From: Isoetes taiwanensis
Taxonomy: Eukaryota; Streptophyta; Lycopodiopsida; Isoetales; Isoetaceae
Direction of reading: 5' to 3'
Assembly (NCBI GenBank): GCA_021234155.1
Contig: JAJEKV010000001.1
Span: 186,001 to 250,000 of the forward strand
Length of the DNA: 64,000 bases
The translations under genes and the position numbers were made by a program. The notes under the pieces are model-generated. The model was not told where the DNA came from, did not search any database, and worked only from the letters and a program-made list of their open reading frames with translations. Shown piece after piece: positions 23,271 through 34,221 of this stretch. Each line of letters begins with the position of its first letter. The first letter of the stretch is position 1.

Positions 23271-23390
23271 TTAGTCTCTTTTGCTTGTCCTGTTTATTGT
23301 ATCTAAAGTGCCCCCTGGGATGAGATCACTCGCTCATTTTAGGGGGCACTTTAGATATATATAAACAGGAACATCGAAAAGAGAGTAAAA
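23271..23390. repeat. Foldback A2, second copy of A1
   Basis: The left arm 23289-23324 (core TCTAAAGTGCCCCCTGGGAT) pairs with 23333-23369 (core TTTTAGGGGGCACTTTAGAT). The outer TAGTCTCTTTTG block pairs with GAAAAGAGAGTAAA. The arm sequence has changed from A1 (AAAGTG for AATTTG), with the matching change on the other arm, so the hairpin is conserved rather than the sequence. Confidence 0.85.
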
Positions 23391-23410
23391 AGCCTGGAGC
23401 GTGACCCTCT

Positions 23411-23920
23411 TGAATGAATGGTTGTCAACTCACCAGGCTTGATATTGTTCGCGGCAAACAATATAGACTTCTCGAAATTCTTGTTACCTCCTTTAGAAAG
23501 AGCGAGCTTTGCTCTGACTCTCTTTTGTAGTCTCTCTATGTCAATGTAGCTTAGTTACTTTGCTAGGTTATATTACACAAAGAGACTCAAAATGGGAGCC
23601 AGAGCAAAAATCGTTCGTTTTAGAGGTGCAAGTTCTCTTATGCAAGTTGCTATGACGTCAGAAGCGGTAGCGTACCCTAATTTCAAGCCAAAGTGGTGCC
23701 TGGGCATTGTCCATCTATATAGCGGTTGTTAGGCACCAAATCATGGAACATCCTAACTCTTGCTATTGATGGAGAACCTTGAGCATCACTATGACTTGAA
23801 ATTAGAGGACGCGTCCCCTTCGACGTCGTGGTGGATTGTATAAGGACAGGTAACAAGGTTTTTGAGTACTCTATTATTGTGGCCGCGGATAATACAAGCC
23901 TGGTGGTTGCTTGCTATTCT
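23411..23920. repeat. Foldback B2, second copy of B1, interrupted by D
   Basis: The left arm and loop (23411-23625) and the distal right arm (about 23848-23920) repeat B1 almost word for word. They are split at the AGAGG/AGGTAACAAGG point of the right arm by about 220 bases holding foldback D. Confidence 0.75.
23637..23844. repeat. Foldback D, inserted in B2
   Basis: CTTATGCAAG...GACGTC on the left pairs with GACGTC...GTATAAG on the right. The block CTAATTTCAAGCCAAAGTGG pairs with CATCACTATGACTTGAAATT. A smaller nested hairpin GGTGCCT/AGGCACC lies inside. It is absent from B1, so it arrived after the B duplication. Confidence 0.75.
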
Positions 23921-23940
23921 GTGGGTTTATTAGAGATTCT

Positions 23941-24156
23941 ATGGATAGGTAAGGCATAACTCCGGCACGCCAAATCGGCATTTGAATGCCATCAGGACCT
24001 ATAATTTGTACCTCCATTCCTTTGGGTGGCACCTGCCATGTAAACCTATTTGGTATTCAGAGCATGTGCAACCCAAAGGAATAGAGTACAGATTATAGGT
24101 CCTGATGGCATTCAAATCCCAATTTGGCGTACCGGAGTTATGCCTTACCTATCCAT
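23941..24156. repeat. Foldback E, near-perfect long hairpin
   Basis: Arms of about 86 bases begin and end with ATGGATAGGTAAGGCATAAC and its reverse complement. Only a handful of mismatches separate the arms along blocks such as GAATGCCATCAGGACCTATA and ATTCCTTTGGGT. The loop is about 44 bases. The high identity of the arms means a recent inverted duplication or selection for pairing. Confidence 0.9.
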
Positions 24157-24387
24157 TGGGTGGGATGATGTGGAACATGTATCTTGTGACCCCTCTTCAA
24201 TATCAGACTCATCTCATCATACATAGAAAGAACCATCATACATGAAAGAACCATCAAAACATATAGAAGACAAAAACTTATAACAAAAAACTTTACTTTT
24301 TATTAATAGTGTCAGGGACGGTTACAATAGTTTAAAGATCCTCATGAATGGTTACAATAGACTGAAGATACTCATCACATCATCTTT
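24157..24387. other. Spacer between hairpin array and transposase 3' end
   Basis: No ORF. It contains a short repeat (AGAAAGAACCATCATACAT / TGAAAGAACCATCAAAACAT) and probably the 3' end of the convergent transposase transcript. Confidence 0.4.
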
Positions 24388-25608
24388 CTATGCAGCACCT
24401 TCCTCATCAGTTTCATCATTCGGAGTTCCATCCTCTTCTGCCTGGTGACCTAGGTTCAACCTCCGATGACCCTTTCCTTTGGTGCAACGTCTTTGAGACA
24501 TGTTTCTTCTAGCACGTTCTTTGTTTGTCAAGGTAAAGCACGAAGGAGAGTCTGATGGATCACGTAGGCCAGTCAAATTCTCAACTAGATTGCTCGGACC
24601 TGGCCTATCTGTGTCGGACGCCTCGGTATCTTCGCTGTCGGCTGACTCGTCTGAGAATATGGCTTGGCCTATATCATCTTCGTCGTCAACGAAATGGGTG
24701 CGTTGAATGTCCTCATCAACATGGTTTGCAGCATTTATTGCAAGCATCTTGTCCTCACCGCCTCTTCGCCCCTCTTCCACTTCGAATCGCATCCATGAAA
24801 GGAAACCCAGAGCTTATCGATTGAGATGTACCACCGCTGCGATTCAATAGCCGCCAATTGGAGAAGTTGTATACAAGTTTGTCTGCCTTCTTATGTAGCA
24901 AGCGATTGCGGGTGACACTGTGTATATACTTATAGGCACTCCAATTCCTCTCACTTGCACTATTGGAGGATACCAAGGAGAGGATAGTCATTGCAAGGGC
25001 CTATAACGTATCAGTAACCTGTCCATGGGCTTGCCACCATGCATAAGATTCTATATTTGGTTCCTTTTTATGACTCTCCATTGCATCGTGAAGCTCCTCA
25101 TCCGCCCACCGGCCCACTCGTGTTCTCAGATTGCTTAACTCCAAATGAAGGTCTTATAGTCCGAGCTGTTCGGATAATACATTTTTGCAACCTTCTTCAA
25201 CTTAACCCATCACTTCTTTATCCAGATGCTGGTCCATATCGTGGGTTGTGTGGGTCTAAGGCATGTGCGCACCATGAAGATCATTGTAGGACTTCTTCCA
25301 TCGCTCATTGAAGCATCTCGAGCAAAGTCTTTGCACGCTTAGCATTGTCAAATGGTGCATTGGGGCCATCACGTTCTAGAAAGGATTGAATAGAGTGCCA
25401 ACACCTCCAGACTTCGAAGAATCAAGGGTTTTGATGGCATGACAAACAGGTTGCATGCACCTCACAACATTTTTTTTCACCTTTCCAAAATGTCTCCCGC
25501 CCAAGCATTTCTCGGCTGGGCAAATGCTTGTTGTCGGTGTTTGGCGGAATTTTTCCCTTTCTGCCTCTTTTCCCATTCAAAAAACTCCGTATGATTGAAG
25601 GTTGAGAT
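24388..25608 (-). pseudogene. hAT transposase, C-terminal part
   Basis: The minus strand encodes a hAT dimerisation region: ILSLVSSNSASERNWSAYKY followed by IHSVTRNRLLHKKADKLVYN and FSNWRLL (24991-24830). This is the conserved C-terminal block that lets hAT transposases dimerise. Upstream, 25600-25000 has further transposase sequence with stops in several frames, including YAWWQAHGQ before the dimerisation block. A frame change near 24775 leads into an acidic tail (DEDDIGQAIFSDESADSEDT) ending at 24388. Element 2 splits the gene; the N-terminal half resumes beyond 34217. Confidence 0.8.
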
Positions 25609-25613
25609 AATCC
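25609..25613. repeat. Element 2 target site duplication, left
   Basis: AATCC here is repeated exactly at 34217-34221, next to the outer ends of the two LTRs. Five bases is the usual duplication for Ty3/gypsy elements. Confidence 0.95.
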
Positions 25614-26168
25614 TGTTTGGGGTCTGGGTTCGGGAACTCCTAGAAGACAGCCCTCTGTGAGGACCCGTGGATCTAACAGGAGAATCCGGGGGACTATGTC
25701 ACGCGGGATTTGCAAGAAGAGAACAAGAAGAAGAAAACAGAACAAAGAGAACAATGAGAGGAAAATGATAAGCTTCCTTGATATCAATGATGAACATACA
25801 TGAGCTCTCGCGAATCGAGAGAAGACCAAAAGAGACAAGACTCAAAACTCATCTAGCCTTCATGCGCTAGCTCTACTCATATATATAGTACAATGGCCTT
25901 TGGCCCAATATAGACACTCTGACTGATCTCGGTGCTGACTCCTGAAAGGAGGCCTGATTTGCGTGAATGCTAGCGGTGCCTCTTGAGGTGCTCGATCACG
26001 TTGACCGGGCGGTGATGGCCCGGCCACTTGTCCGGCGCCCCCTTTGGGCTGCCGCTTGGTCTTCTCATGGGGCCTTTGATGATCAACCCGGGTTGATTTG
26101 GGGATCCTTGTTCTTGACCTGGTCCGTCAGAGGCATGAATAGTCCTGTACCAGAGGCATGGACTAACA
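25614..26168 (-). repeat. 3' LTR of element 2
   Basis: 555 bases, TGTTTGGGGTC...GACTAACA on the plus strand. The adjoining CTCCCCCACCAAACGAC (26169 onward) reads on the minus strand as a G-rich polypurine tract, TTTGGTGGGGGAG, ending at the LTR, as expected for the second-strand primer. It pairs with 33661-34216; the two differ by scattered substitutions and small indels. Confidence 0.95.
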
Positions 26169-26499
26169 CTCCCCCACCAAACGACACTCGTGGTGAAGAA
26201 AAGGAGGAAGTGTTTCGAGGGCTGAAAGCCATCCGGTTCAAAGTGATCCTCACACGGAGTGAGGTCGGGCACCATTATGGTAATCGCCAATGAGATCCCG
26301 GCGTATTTGGAGAGCAGAGGAGTATTTAGCCCAAGCGGCGTGATCGGGCGCCAATGAGAAAATGAGAGCGCACCATGTCTTCAAGGGCGCATGGACGCCT
26401 AAGAAACAAACCGGCATTCCATGAGTAGGCAAAAACGAGACCGAAGGCACCGGTTAATCGCATTAGGATTGCAAAGTGAAAGATGGGATGTTTGCCGAT

Positions 26500-28318
26500 T
26501 CAAGGAGCCGAGCAGGATGCATTTGAGAGCAGCACGTAAAACCAGCTTGAAGGTGGATCAAGGATCCGGTGAGGTGGCGGCGATTCTCGCAAGAAGGTGT
26601 CAAGACCATGAAGAGCATCGCCAGGCGTTGCCAACCACGCCATTGGCGGCGTAGATCCAATTGATGGTATTATCAAGGGTGGCACCATCCTCCCAATTGA
26701 GCGGCGAACAAAAATCGGGATCCCACCGAGATCCGTCGAGGTGGAGTCCGGCCAAAGATGGCCATCCATGACCTTGGTCCAAAAGGGAGATGCCAATCAG
26801 ATGTCGGGGAACCCGGGGGCGTGGAGGGACACCCAGGGAAGCATAGGGAGAGGGAACCATGCCCGTGGGCATGGGTTGCTTGGCCCGAGCCCCGCTCCCG
26901 AATTCATCGACAAGGGCCGGATCAAGAGCCTTGCACCAATGATCCCGCATGAGGCAGAGAGTTGAGAGTTGATGAGGGCTATCCCGGCCGTGGGGACCGC
27001 CTTGCTATCCGAAAAGCACGTAATTGATTGTAACCTTCGAGGTGCCGCATATAAACTTGTGCATAGGGAAGATCCCCGAATGTCCCGTGATACTTCCTTA
27101 TCCGCTGCAAAAAAGACTTCCGCTTGCCGAGAGGTAAATGATGTGCAAGCTCGCATGTACTCTTGATGAAGAGCGTGTGTCCGAGCATGATCAGCCGAAT
27201 AGGGGTTGTTATCCCCAAGCAACCATTGAAGGGTGGGGTCACCCCGAAAGTTCTGTTGTGGCCCATCCCAAATGATAGAAATCATGAAAAATGTAAGCCA
27301 TGGGCTGAACAACTCAAGGTGATGAAATCCGGATCTTCAGAAAGGAATGAGATCAAAGACCAAAAGGGCACAAAGATAAACCTTTGTCTTCAATAGAGTT
27401 CGCCAAATCCAAGAAAATCTGGGTCGCGGCGCTAGGAACATCCACGGACCATCAGCCCCATGCCACTTCGGAAGAAAGAGGTGGCGGCAGCAACCACATA
27501 ATCCGAGATAACAGAAGGAACTGAAAAATCAACAAAGTGCAGGTTGCTAACGATGGTAACATAGCCAAGCCAAGTTTGGTCCGAGCCTCATCAGGCCGGA
27601 CTAAATAGCGTGTTGTAGCCGTTGTTCGAGGTCACGGATCCCGTGGTCCTTTTCTAACGGCGTATGGATCGGGTCACGGACCCGCTTCTCGAAAGTGTTG
27701 ACCTATGAGGTGGATTGCCCAGAGCATTGAGTCGGGCACGGCAATCTCGGCCATCAAGAATTTTTTCTGTTTCTGAACCTCTCGTAGTTGATCTTGGAGA
27801 GATGTGAGCTGAGAGGTTAAAGAGGCAATTTGAGCCGCCACGCCGCAAGGGTTTTGAACTTGAGTGTCAGAATTGTCACAAAGCTCCGAGTACAAGGCAT
27901 CGAGCTTAGCAATATCTTTGTCCTTCTCACCCGTGAGGGTATCTTTGGACTTGTTTTGCTCCAATAAGTCCTGAATTGTGGTTTGGAGCTGAGCCCTTGA
28001 TCTGCAAGTAGGTTTGTCTGATCCTGTGCACTTTTGAGATCTATACGGGCCTGTAAGAGAGCCCCGTGCTTTTCTTGAAGTTGGGCTTCCAAAGTTTGAA
28101 CTTGTGCAGTTGCAGCTTGAAGGTCACAAAGAACCACATCTGAGGCCTCCAGGTCGCTTTGAACCCCATTCGAAAAGAGCTTCTTGGGATTCTTGTAACT
28201 TGAGAACATCGCCGTGAGCATCCCCGCCGATATCGATACAAAAAGCCGACGAGGGTGCTGTGGTGGTGGAGCATGCGGTTGCCTTGTTTGCGATGTTTGT
28301 GAGACATGGTGTGAACTG
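26500..28318 (-). pseudogene. Post-pol accessory ORF of element 2 (5' truncated)
   Basis: A coiled-coil stretch (28221-27670: TAQVQTLEAQLQEKHGALLQ) is followed by a C-terminal part (about 27480-26500) with LNWEDGATLDNTINWIYAAN. Both match the accessory ORF of element 3 (40604-38017). The N-terminal part is removed by the deletion that also cut integrase. Minor ORFs carry the remaining fragments in several frames. The function is unknown; its retention in two copies suggests it is a regular part of the family. Confidence 0.65.
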
Positions 28319-30330
28319 GAATGCCTTGAGGATAGTAAGGTGTGCTCTTGTGATGATATATCGAGATAATCCGTCGCTTCTTAATGGTATGATTGATAAA
28401 ATGGACACCACGATCACCGACCAGCCCGTGGAGTAGCCAAATCGCTGTGATAATTTGTTGATAAAGGACCCCGGGCGTGGTTTGCCGCAAAGCTGTTGTC
28501 CGGAAGTAAGCTTCCGCCCATTTGGTAGCATAGTCAAGAGAACTGGGAATGTAGCGGCACGGGTGTGCTGCCGCAGAGGATTGATGGGTCCCACAAAATC
28601 CATCCCCCATTTGCTGAAGGAAGTGGCGCGGGCGACCGGCGCCAAGGGAAGAGCGCCACGGGCGTGGGCCGCCCCACACGCCGCAAGCATCACACGCGCG
28701 GGCGTGGAGCGCCTTTTGAAGAGCGTGGACCAAAAATAACCAGCAAGAAGGATTTTGGCGTGCCGTGGTGTCACCCCCCGAAAAATGACCACCACCTAGC
28801 CCTTGATGAGCTTCTGACAATATCCGGGACTTCATGAGGTAGAACACAAATGCGGAAAGGATTGTATCCTTACCCTTTTTGTAAAGATGTCCCGCAACCA
28901 TGGTGTAGTCACGGACCTCGTGGAGAAAACCGGTGTCGACGGATTGTCGCTTGGCGAGAGAGCGTGTCATCCTCCGCTGGAAGTGCGCCTGTGAGGAGAT
29001 ACTGCTGAAAGTCGTGGTACCAATGTGGTGTTGCCGTGACCAAAAAAAGTTGAGCGTCGGGAAAGGCGTCTGAGACTCCAAAGGAGGGATCATCCGTGGA
29101 TGCGTGAAAGATAATCTGGGACAACATGAGATTTGCCTCGCCTTGTGAACAATTTCAAAAGGTGCAAATTCTGCGTATGAGGACCCAACGAGCAATGCGC
29201 CCATGGGCGGATTTGTTGATCAAATAAAGAAGTGCTTGGTGGTCAACAAAGAATTTGATCTGACTGCCCAAAAGATAGTGACGGAAGCGTTGGACACAGA
29301 AAATTAGACCCAAAGCTTCACGCTCTGTGGCAGAGTAGTTGCGCTCAGCAGAATTGAGTTTTCTGGGCGGCGTGTCGGGTTTGGTTTGTCGATTAATGCG
29401 CATCATATTCTTGAGAAAGAACGGCCCAATAGCAAACGCCGGTGACATCGACATGAACATGAAAGGGCTTGTCCCATTGAGGAGGAACAAGAACCGGGCC
29501 CGAGTGAGCAAAAGCTTCAACTGTTGAAAGCGACTTCCGCCTGGAATTCCAAGCCCGTGGATTCATTACCGTGAGTTTATGAATGGGATCCGCAATGGTC
29601 GCTAGTCCAGAATGAAGGTGGAGTAATAATTGACCTTACCCAGAAAGAGCGTGTCTCCTTGATATTGGCCGGTGCTTGAGCCTTGAGCACACAATCGATT
29701 TTGGCGTGATCCGTGGTGATACCGCTTTCGGACAACGTGTCCTAACAACACACCCGGGTGACACAAAGGTGCATTTCTCCGGATTGAGACTAATGCCTAC
29801 TCATCACATTTCTCGAAAAGACGAAGTTCCAATTTATCCAAATGGTCACCAATGGAACTCAGAGGCGAGAAGTCATCTTGAAAAAATTTGGTAAGAAGGG
29901 ATTTTCCTTCATAAAATCATGAAAAACTGAGAGCATGATGCTGGAAACGTGGATGGAGAGTTTGATAAGCCAAAAGGAACCACCTTGTAGGCAAAAGTGC
30001 CCCATAGGGTGGTGAAAGTAGTCTTGAGTTGATCGATTCTTTGATGGAGATCCGATTGTAGCCGTAAAACCATCCATGAAGGAGTACATCTCATGTCCAA
30101 AGAACCTCTTCCAAACTTGGTCCGTGAAGGAAGTGGAAAATGATCACGCCCGCGGCTCCGATTGAGTTTTCGGTAGTCCACGCAAAACGCCGGATCTTAC
30201 CATTGTGTTTGAGGGCAATGACGATGGGGCTCACCCATTCGTAATGTTTGACCTCATAGATCAAACCTCGCAGCAAGGAGTTTGTCAATTTCGCCTTGAC
30301 GCCGATCACGGTAATTATGGTTGAGCCGCA
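28319..30330 (-). pseudogene. pol region of element 2: RT, RNase H, partial integrase
   Basis: RT fragments at 30310-29760 include KHNGKIR, FMDGF near the first catalytic Asp, and LWGTFAYKVVPFGLSNSPST. RNase H is well preserved at 29520-29155 (EREALGLIFCVQRFRHYLLG and FFVDHQALLYLINKSAHGRI). The integrase zinc domain and core lie at 29000-28330 (GDGFCGTHQ, DRGVHFINHTIK, HHKSTPYYPQG) and stop abruptly at the deletion junction. Frames change repeatedly. Confidence 0.85.
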
Positions 30331-31790
30331 TCGTCGCTGCTAAAACCGACCGCATCCGATTTGGTAGGAATGGTGAGTTCCCCAAGGTTTTGTTGATTCC
30401 CCAAAGATCTCCTCAGCTCCGTGCCAAAATGTGTTTGAACTTTTTGAAGAGTGTGACGGCCCCTGCACGATAGGGGGTCAAGATTTGCGCCAGAAGGCGA
30501 CATGCCGATTGTTGCCTACGTGACACTATCTCGACTTTCAGAGTCCAATGTGGAGTATCACTTCGCGGTCCCGACAATGTGCGCGTGGAGGTTGGAGCAT
30601 AACAGATGCGTGGCACTCTGCGTGGTGAAAAGAGAGGTTGCCGAGTTTCATCAAGCGCAGGTTGCTTCATGACAAAGATGTACATCGGGGGTAAGCCGCA
30701 GGAGATTCTACATCCGAAAAGTGATCAACCCGCTGGATTCGATTGCAAAGAGCCGTAGGGGTCGAGCAAAGCCGCCCACACTCGGTCCTGATCAAGAGTC
30801 ATTTCTCCCCAAGGATCAGATATTCGGGTAGGATGACAGAGGTAGACCTGGCGGTGGAGCCCGAACTTGATAGATATTCCGGGCTTCCTCGTAATCGTGT
30901 CGGAGAGAGCGCTTCAAAGATTGTCGAATCAAAATGATCTTACCAGCTTCCAAGTCCATAGTGGCATTAAGGTGATCATCCGTGATGACTAACCGATCCG
31001 CGGGCCCAAGAATGGATACTCTTGGCCCCGGAGAAAAAAGGTCCGTCGACCAACATTTCATAATCACCGGATCTTCCCCTTAGCTTTCCAAACTCCAAAT
31101 TCCAAAGGGAATCGGAGGTCACCAATGTTGATGTGAAGAAGAGGCGTGACGCCTTGAGGTCTCGTGATATGGCCATTAGCCAATTTGATGTCATATGGGG
31201 CACGATAGAGTTCTTTGATGCCCATTTATTTGCGGAGTTTATCCGCTATGAGATTAACCGCGCTACCTCCGCCAATTTGAACATGGTTGACTTGTTTGAT
31301 TGCCCACCGTGGCATGGACCGTGGGTGTAGAGGTAGCAAAAGCCCCAACCAAGACAATGGGAGTGGTAACCGGTCCTTGAGAGCGTGATAGAGTTTCAAA
31401 TTGTTGCCAAACTTAAAGGAATTTTGATTTTGGCCAGCTCCTCTTGGAGTTCCAAAGGCACATGAGAAAAAGGATCTGGCCGGATCCACGGGTGCCGGAG
31501 GCGTGGTAATGAAGCGAAGAACGCCTTTTGAGTAGGTCAACCTCGCAAAATATTGGGATATGTCCGAGAGCGTGGAGGTTGAGATGTGGAAGGTGTATCT
31601 TGTCTTTGTTGAGCTCGTGGTGGCATGAACGTTCGCCAACGCGCCCTTATGCAAATTTTGCATGAGATTCAAAAAATGCTTTGGCGAACTTTAGGCATGA
31701 CATTTGGCATGAGTTTCTCCAAGTCGCAAAAGTGAACCTTTTGTCTTCCTCATGAGGAATGGTGTCAACCGCAGCGCGGTTCGCGCCATT
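30331..31790 (-). pseudogene. Protease and linker region of element 2
   Basis: The minus-strand frame at 31672-31226 holds VNHVQIGGGSAVNLIADKLR. The active-site Asp position of D-G-G-S in element 1 reads Gly here, so the protease would be inactive as read. The linker to RT (31200-30330) has stretches such as SRDLKASRLFFTSTLVTSDS in broken frames. Confidence 0.7.
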
Positions 31791-31799
31791 AGGAATAAT

Positions 31800-33640
31800 G
31801 ATTAAGGGACGCGATGCCCCGGTCCGGGCGGAAACCAAACCAACCCAATTTGATGGCCGGACCGAGGATTAAGAGCCCTAAAAATTTCTTCCCCGCGGCT
31901 TGTTGATCCATCCGAGATTGATTGGCGTGAGCTGGTTGATAACGCGATTGCCGAGGCGCCAGGGTGGCTTCTTAAGAACAGACGCGCCTTGTTTGCCATT
32001 AGCAATCCGTGAGTTGGTAAGCCGTGAGGCTGACCGATGTGGTCCGATTGGTGCCGTGAAGCCGCACCAACTTGCGGAAGTTGAGGACACGCCGCGGGTG
32101 GTATGACCCCATTCTTGGACGCGATAACATCGAGCTTTAGAAGGATCAAAAGGAGGACGGGTTGGGTCCTCGCTGTTGCCCTCGCTGCTGATAGAGTTGA
32201 TTGGGTTGCGCCTCGCAGCGGGTTGCCGCCGATAGTGCGATTGTTGCCGCGCGTGTTGTTTGCACTTGATAAACCAAATTTGTTGCGAAAGGTGTTGGAT
32301 GAGTGCGAAAGTGCACTCTTCCGGGGCATGATTGCACATGTTGCATCTTTTACAATGAGGCGGGCCATTGGTCGAAGTTGCACTCATTTGCCAAGTGGCC
32401 TTGGTATTTGCGCATATGGCACCGATCCGATCACTACCGGATTGGCGCAGTTGAGGCCGGGATGCCAGCCTATGGAACCATGACGGGTGGAATGAAAGGG
32501 AGCTCTTGAAGAGCCACGCCACGGAGGAAACATTGATCGAAAGTGATTGACAAGGTCGATAGCCCCGCTCCAAAGTCTTCTGGACGCAGTATTCACCATG
32601 AGTCCGATAGCTGGAGGAAGTCCTTGGAGAAACCGCACCAAGATCCGCTCGTTGGGTACTCCTTGAGTTTGCCGAGCGCACGTGAAGGCGACCGCAAAAT
32701 CCCGCATCTGGGGCTCTTGTTGAAGGTTATTGAGTTGCTTGAGATGAAGTTGATCATCATCCGTGGTCCCATAGTGAGAAAGAAAAGCAGCCTCTCATTT
32801 CTGACCAATCTTGTTTCCAAAGGGCTTTTGTTGGACATGAGCCATTGATGAGGAGAGCCACGCAGAAGGTGGTGGAAAAAGATGTGGAATTTCAGTTGAG
32901 GTTGCGCATGACCATTCGTGACAGCCGAGCCTCAAATTCTTCCATGTGGGCCTCGAGCACTTTGGTCTAAAGATTTGCGTTTAGTGTTGCCAAAGGTGGG
33001 ATAAGTCGGTTTAAGGGTCCGGAAGGTAGAGGTGAAAGTGCTTGGCAGACAGAACAAAGTAGTGATTATAATGAGGTGGAGTTGAAGGTGGTATAGTGCC
33101 CCGGCGGACCCCTCGGCGAAGGGGTGATCAAGTTGAGGTAATCAAGGTGCCTCGAGCATTGGTTTTGAGGTCGGTAAGGTTGTAAACAGGAAGAGTGGTG
33201 GGAAATGTAGGGAAAGGAAATTCCCCGGTAGGCTTAAAAGAGACATGTGGATATCCCCGCCACCCGGGAGATGATGGTTGTGAAGGAAGAGGCGTATGGC
33301 CCGAAGAGTGATGAATGTAGGCATGGTCGGGGGTATGAAAGCAGTAAGGTTGAGAAGGTTGAGCTTGATAGGGCTCCCCGAGCAGTGATGAGGTGATCGA
33401 GGTCGGGAGCAATGTTTGCACGCTTTGGGGCGGGAACTCTGACGAGACAGACACGAGGGGTGGGTGGCGCCGATCGAGCCCGGTGACCGTAATGTGGCCG
33501 CCTCAATGTCGTGTAGCATCCCATACATGTCGCTGCAACAACCCCTTCGGCGATGATGTCGCCCCAAGCGAGATGCCGCTCGAGAAAGGAGTTCTTCCGG
33601 GCGAAGTTTCCTGACGCATTACGCGACAAAGAAATGAGGA
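31800..33640 (-). pseudogene. gag region of element 2
   Basis: The Pro/Ser/His-rich N-terminal part is at 33630-33130. A capsid-like segment lies near 32880-32600. Zinc knuckles lie near 32440-32290 (NGPPHCKRCNMCNHAPEEC), with a third knuckle remnant (CYRVQEWGHTTRG) near 32150-32090. The order matches element 1, with many indels. Confidence 0.8.
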
Positions 33641-33660
33641 TCGAATCAGACCCGCGATGT

Positions 33661-34216
33661 TGTTTGGGGTCCGGTTCGAACTCCCCGAAGACACTCCTGG
33701 AGGACCCGTGGATCTAACAGAGAATTCGGGAAACTATGTCACGCTGGGATTTGCAAGAAGAGAACAAGAAGAAGAAAACAGAACAAAGAGAACAATGAGA
33801 GGAAAATGATAAGCTTCCTTGATATCAATGATGAACATACATGAGCTCTCGCAATCGAGAGAAGACTGAAAAGAGACAAGACTCAAAACTCATCTAGCCT
33901 TCATGTGCTAGCTCTACTCATATATATAGTACAATGGCCTTTGGCCCAATATAGACACTGACTGATCTCGGTGCCGACTCCCGGAAGGAGGCCCGATTTG
34001 CAGGAATGCCGGGCGGTGCCTCTTGAGGTGCTCAGGATCACATGGACGCTGGGGCGTGTGATGGCCCGCCACTTGTCCGAGCCTCCTTTTGGGCAGCTCG
34101 CTTGGTCTTCATGCGGGGCCTTTGATGACTGACCCGTGGTTGACTGTGGATCCTTGTTCTTGACCTGGTCCGTCGTATGCATGAATAGTCCTGTACCAGG
34201 AGGCACAGGACTAACA
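33661..34216 (-). repeat. 5' LTR of element 2
   Basis: 556 bases, starting TGTTAGTCC in element orientation at 34216. A likely TATA box lies at 33921-33929 (plus-strand TATATATAG). The primer-binding site should lie just inside, below 33661, but I could not match it to a particular tRNA. Confidence 0.95.
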
Positions 34217-34221
34217 AATCC
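34217..34221. repeat. Element 2 target site duplication, right
   Basis: AATCC, identical to 25609-25613. Confidence 0.95.

Larger units (their letters stand above)
22440..24156. ncRNA. Candidate polycistronic hairpin (pre-miRNA-like) array
   Basis: This is an array of foldbacks without a conventional gene. In order: half of a type C arm (22441-22460), A1, B1, C1, C2, A2, B2 interrupted by D, and E, each listed separately. Types A, B and C occur twice, so a C-A-B block was duplicated in tandem. A and C are 106-120 bases with arms pairing almost throughout (allowing G:U), the size of plant pre-miRNAs; B, D and E are longer. All lie on the transcribed side of the kinase and RING-like genes. Transcription and processing are inferred; the foldbacks themselves are visible. 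Confidence 0.6.
25614..34216 (-). mobile_element. Ty3/gypsy LTR retrotransposon, element 2 (internally deleted)
   Basis: An 8603-base element with both LTRs, TG...CA ends and an AATCC target duplication, inserted in the hAT transposase gene. In element order: 5' LTR, gag, protease, RT, RNase H, N-terminal integrase, then directly the middle of the post-pol accessory ORF. Compared with element 3, about 2.4 kb is missing between the integrase PYYPQG motif and the accessory ORF (junction near 28318). The antisense ORF and the integrase C-terminus are therefore gone. Every domain also has many small indels, so it is non-autonomous. Confidence 0.95.

Noticed and set aside
33640-33660. tRNA primer-binding site of element 2
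   Set aside because: The sequence inside the 5' LTR shares a GGGTCTGATT word with element 3 but I could not match it to a tRNA 3' end.
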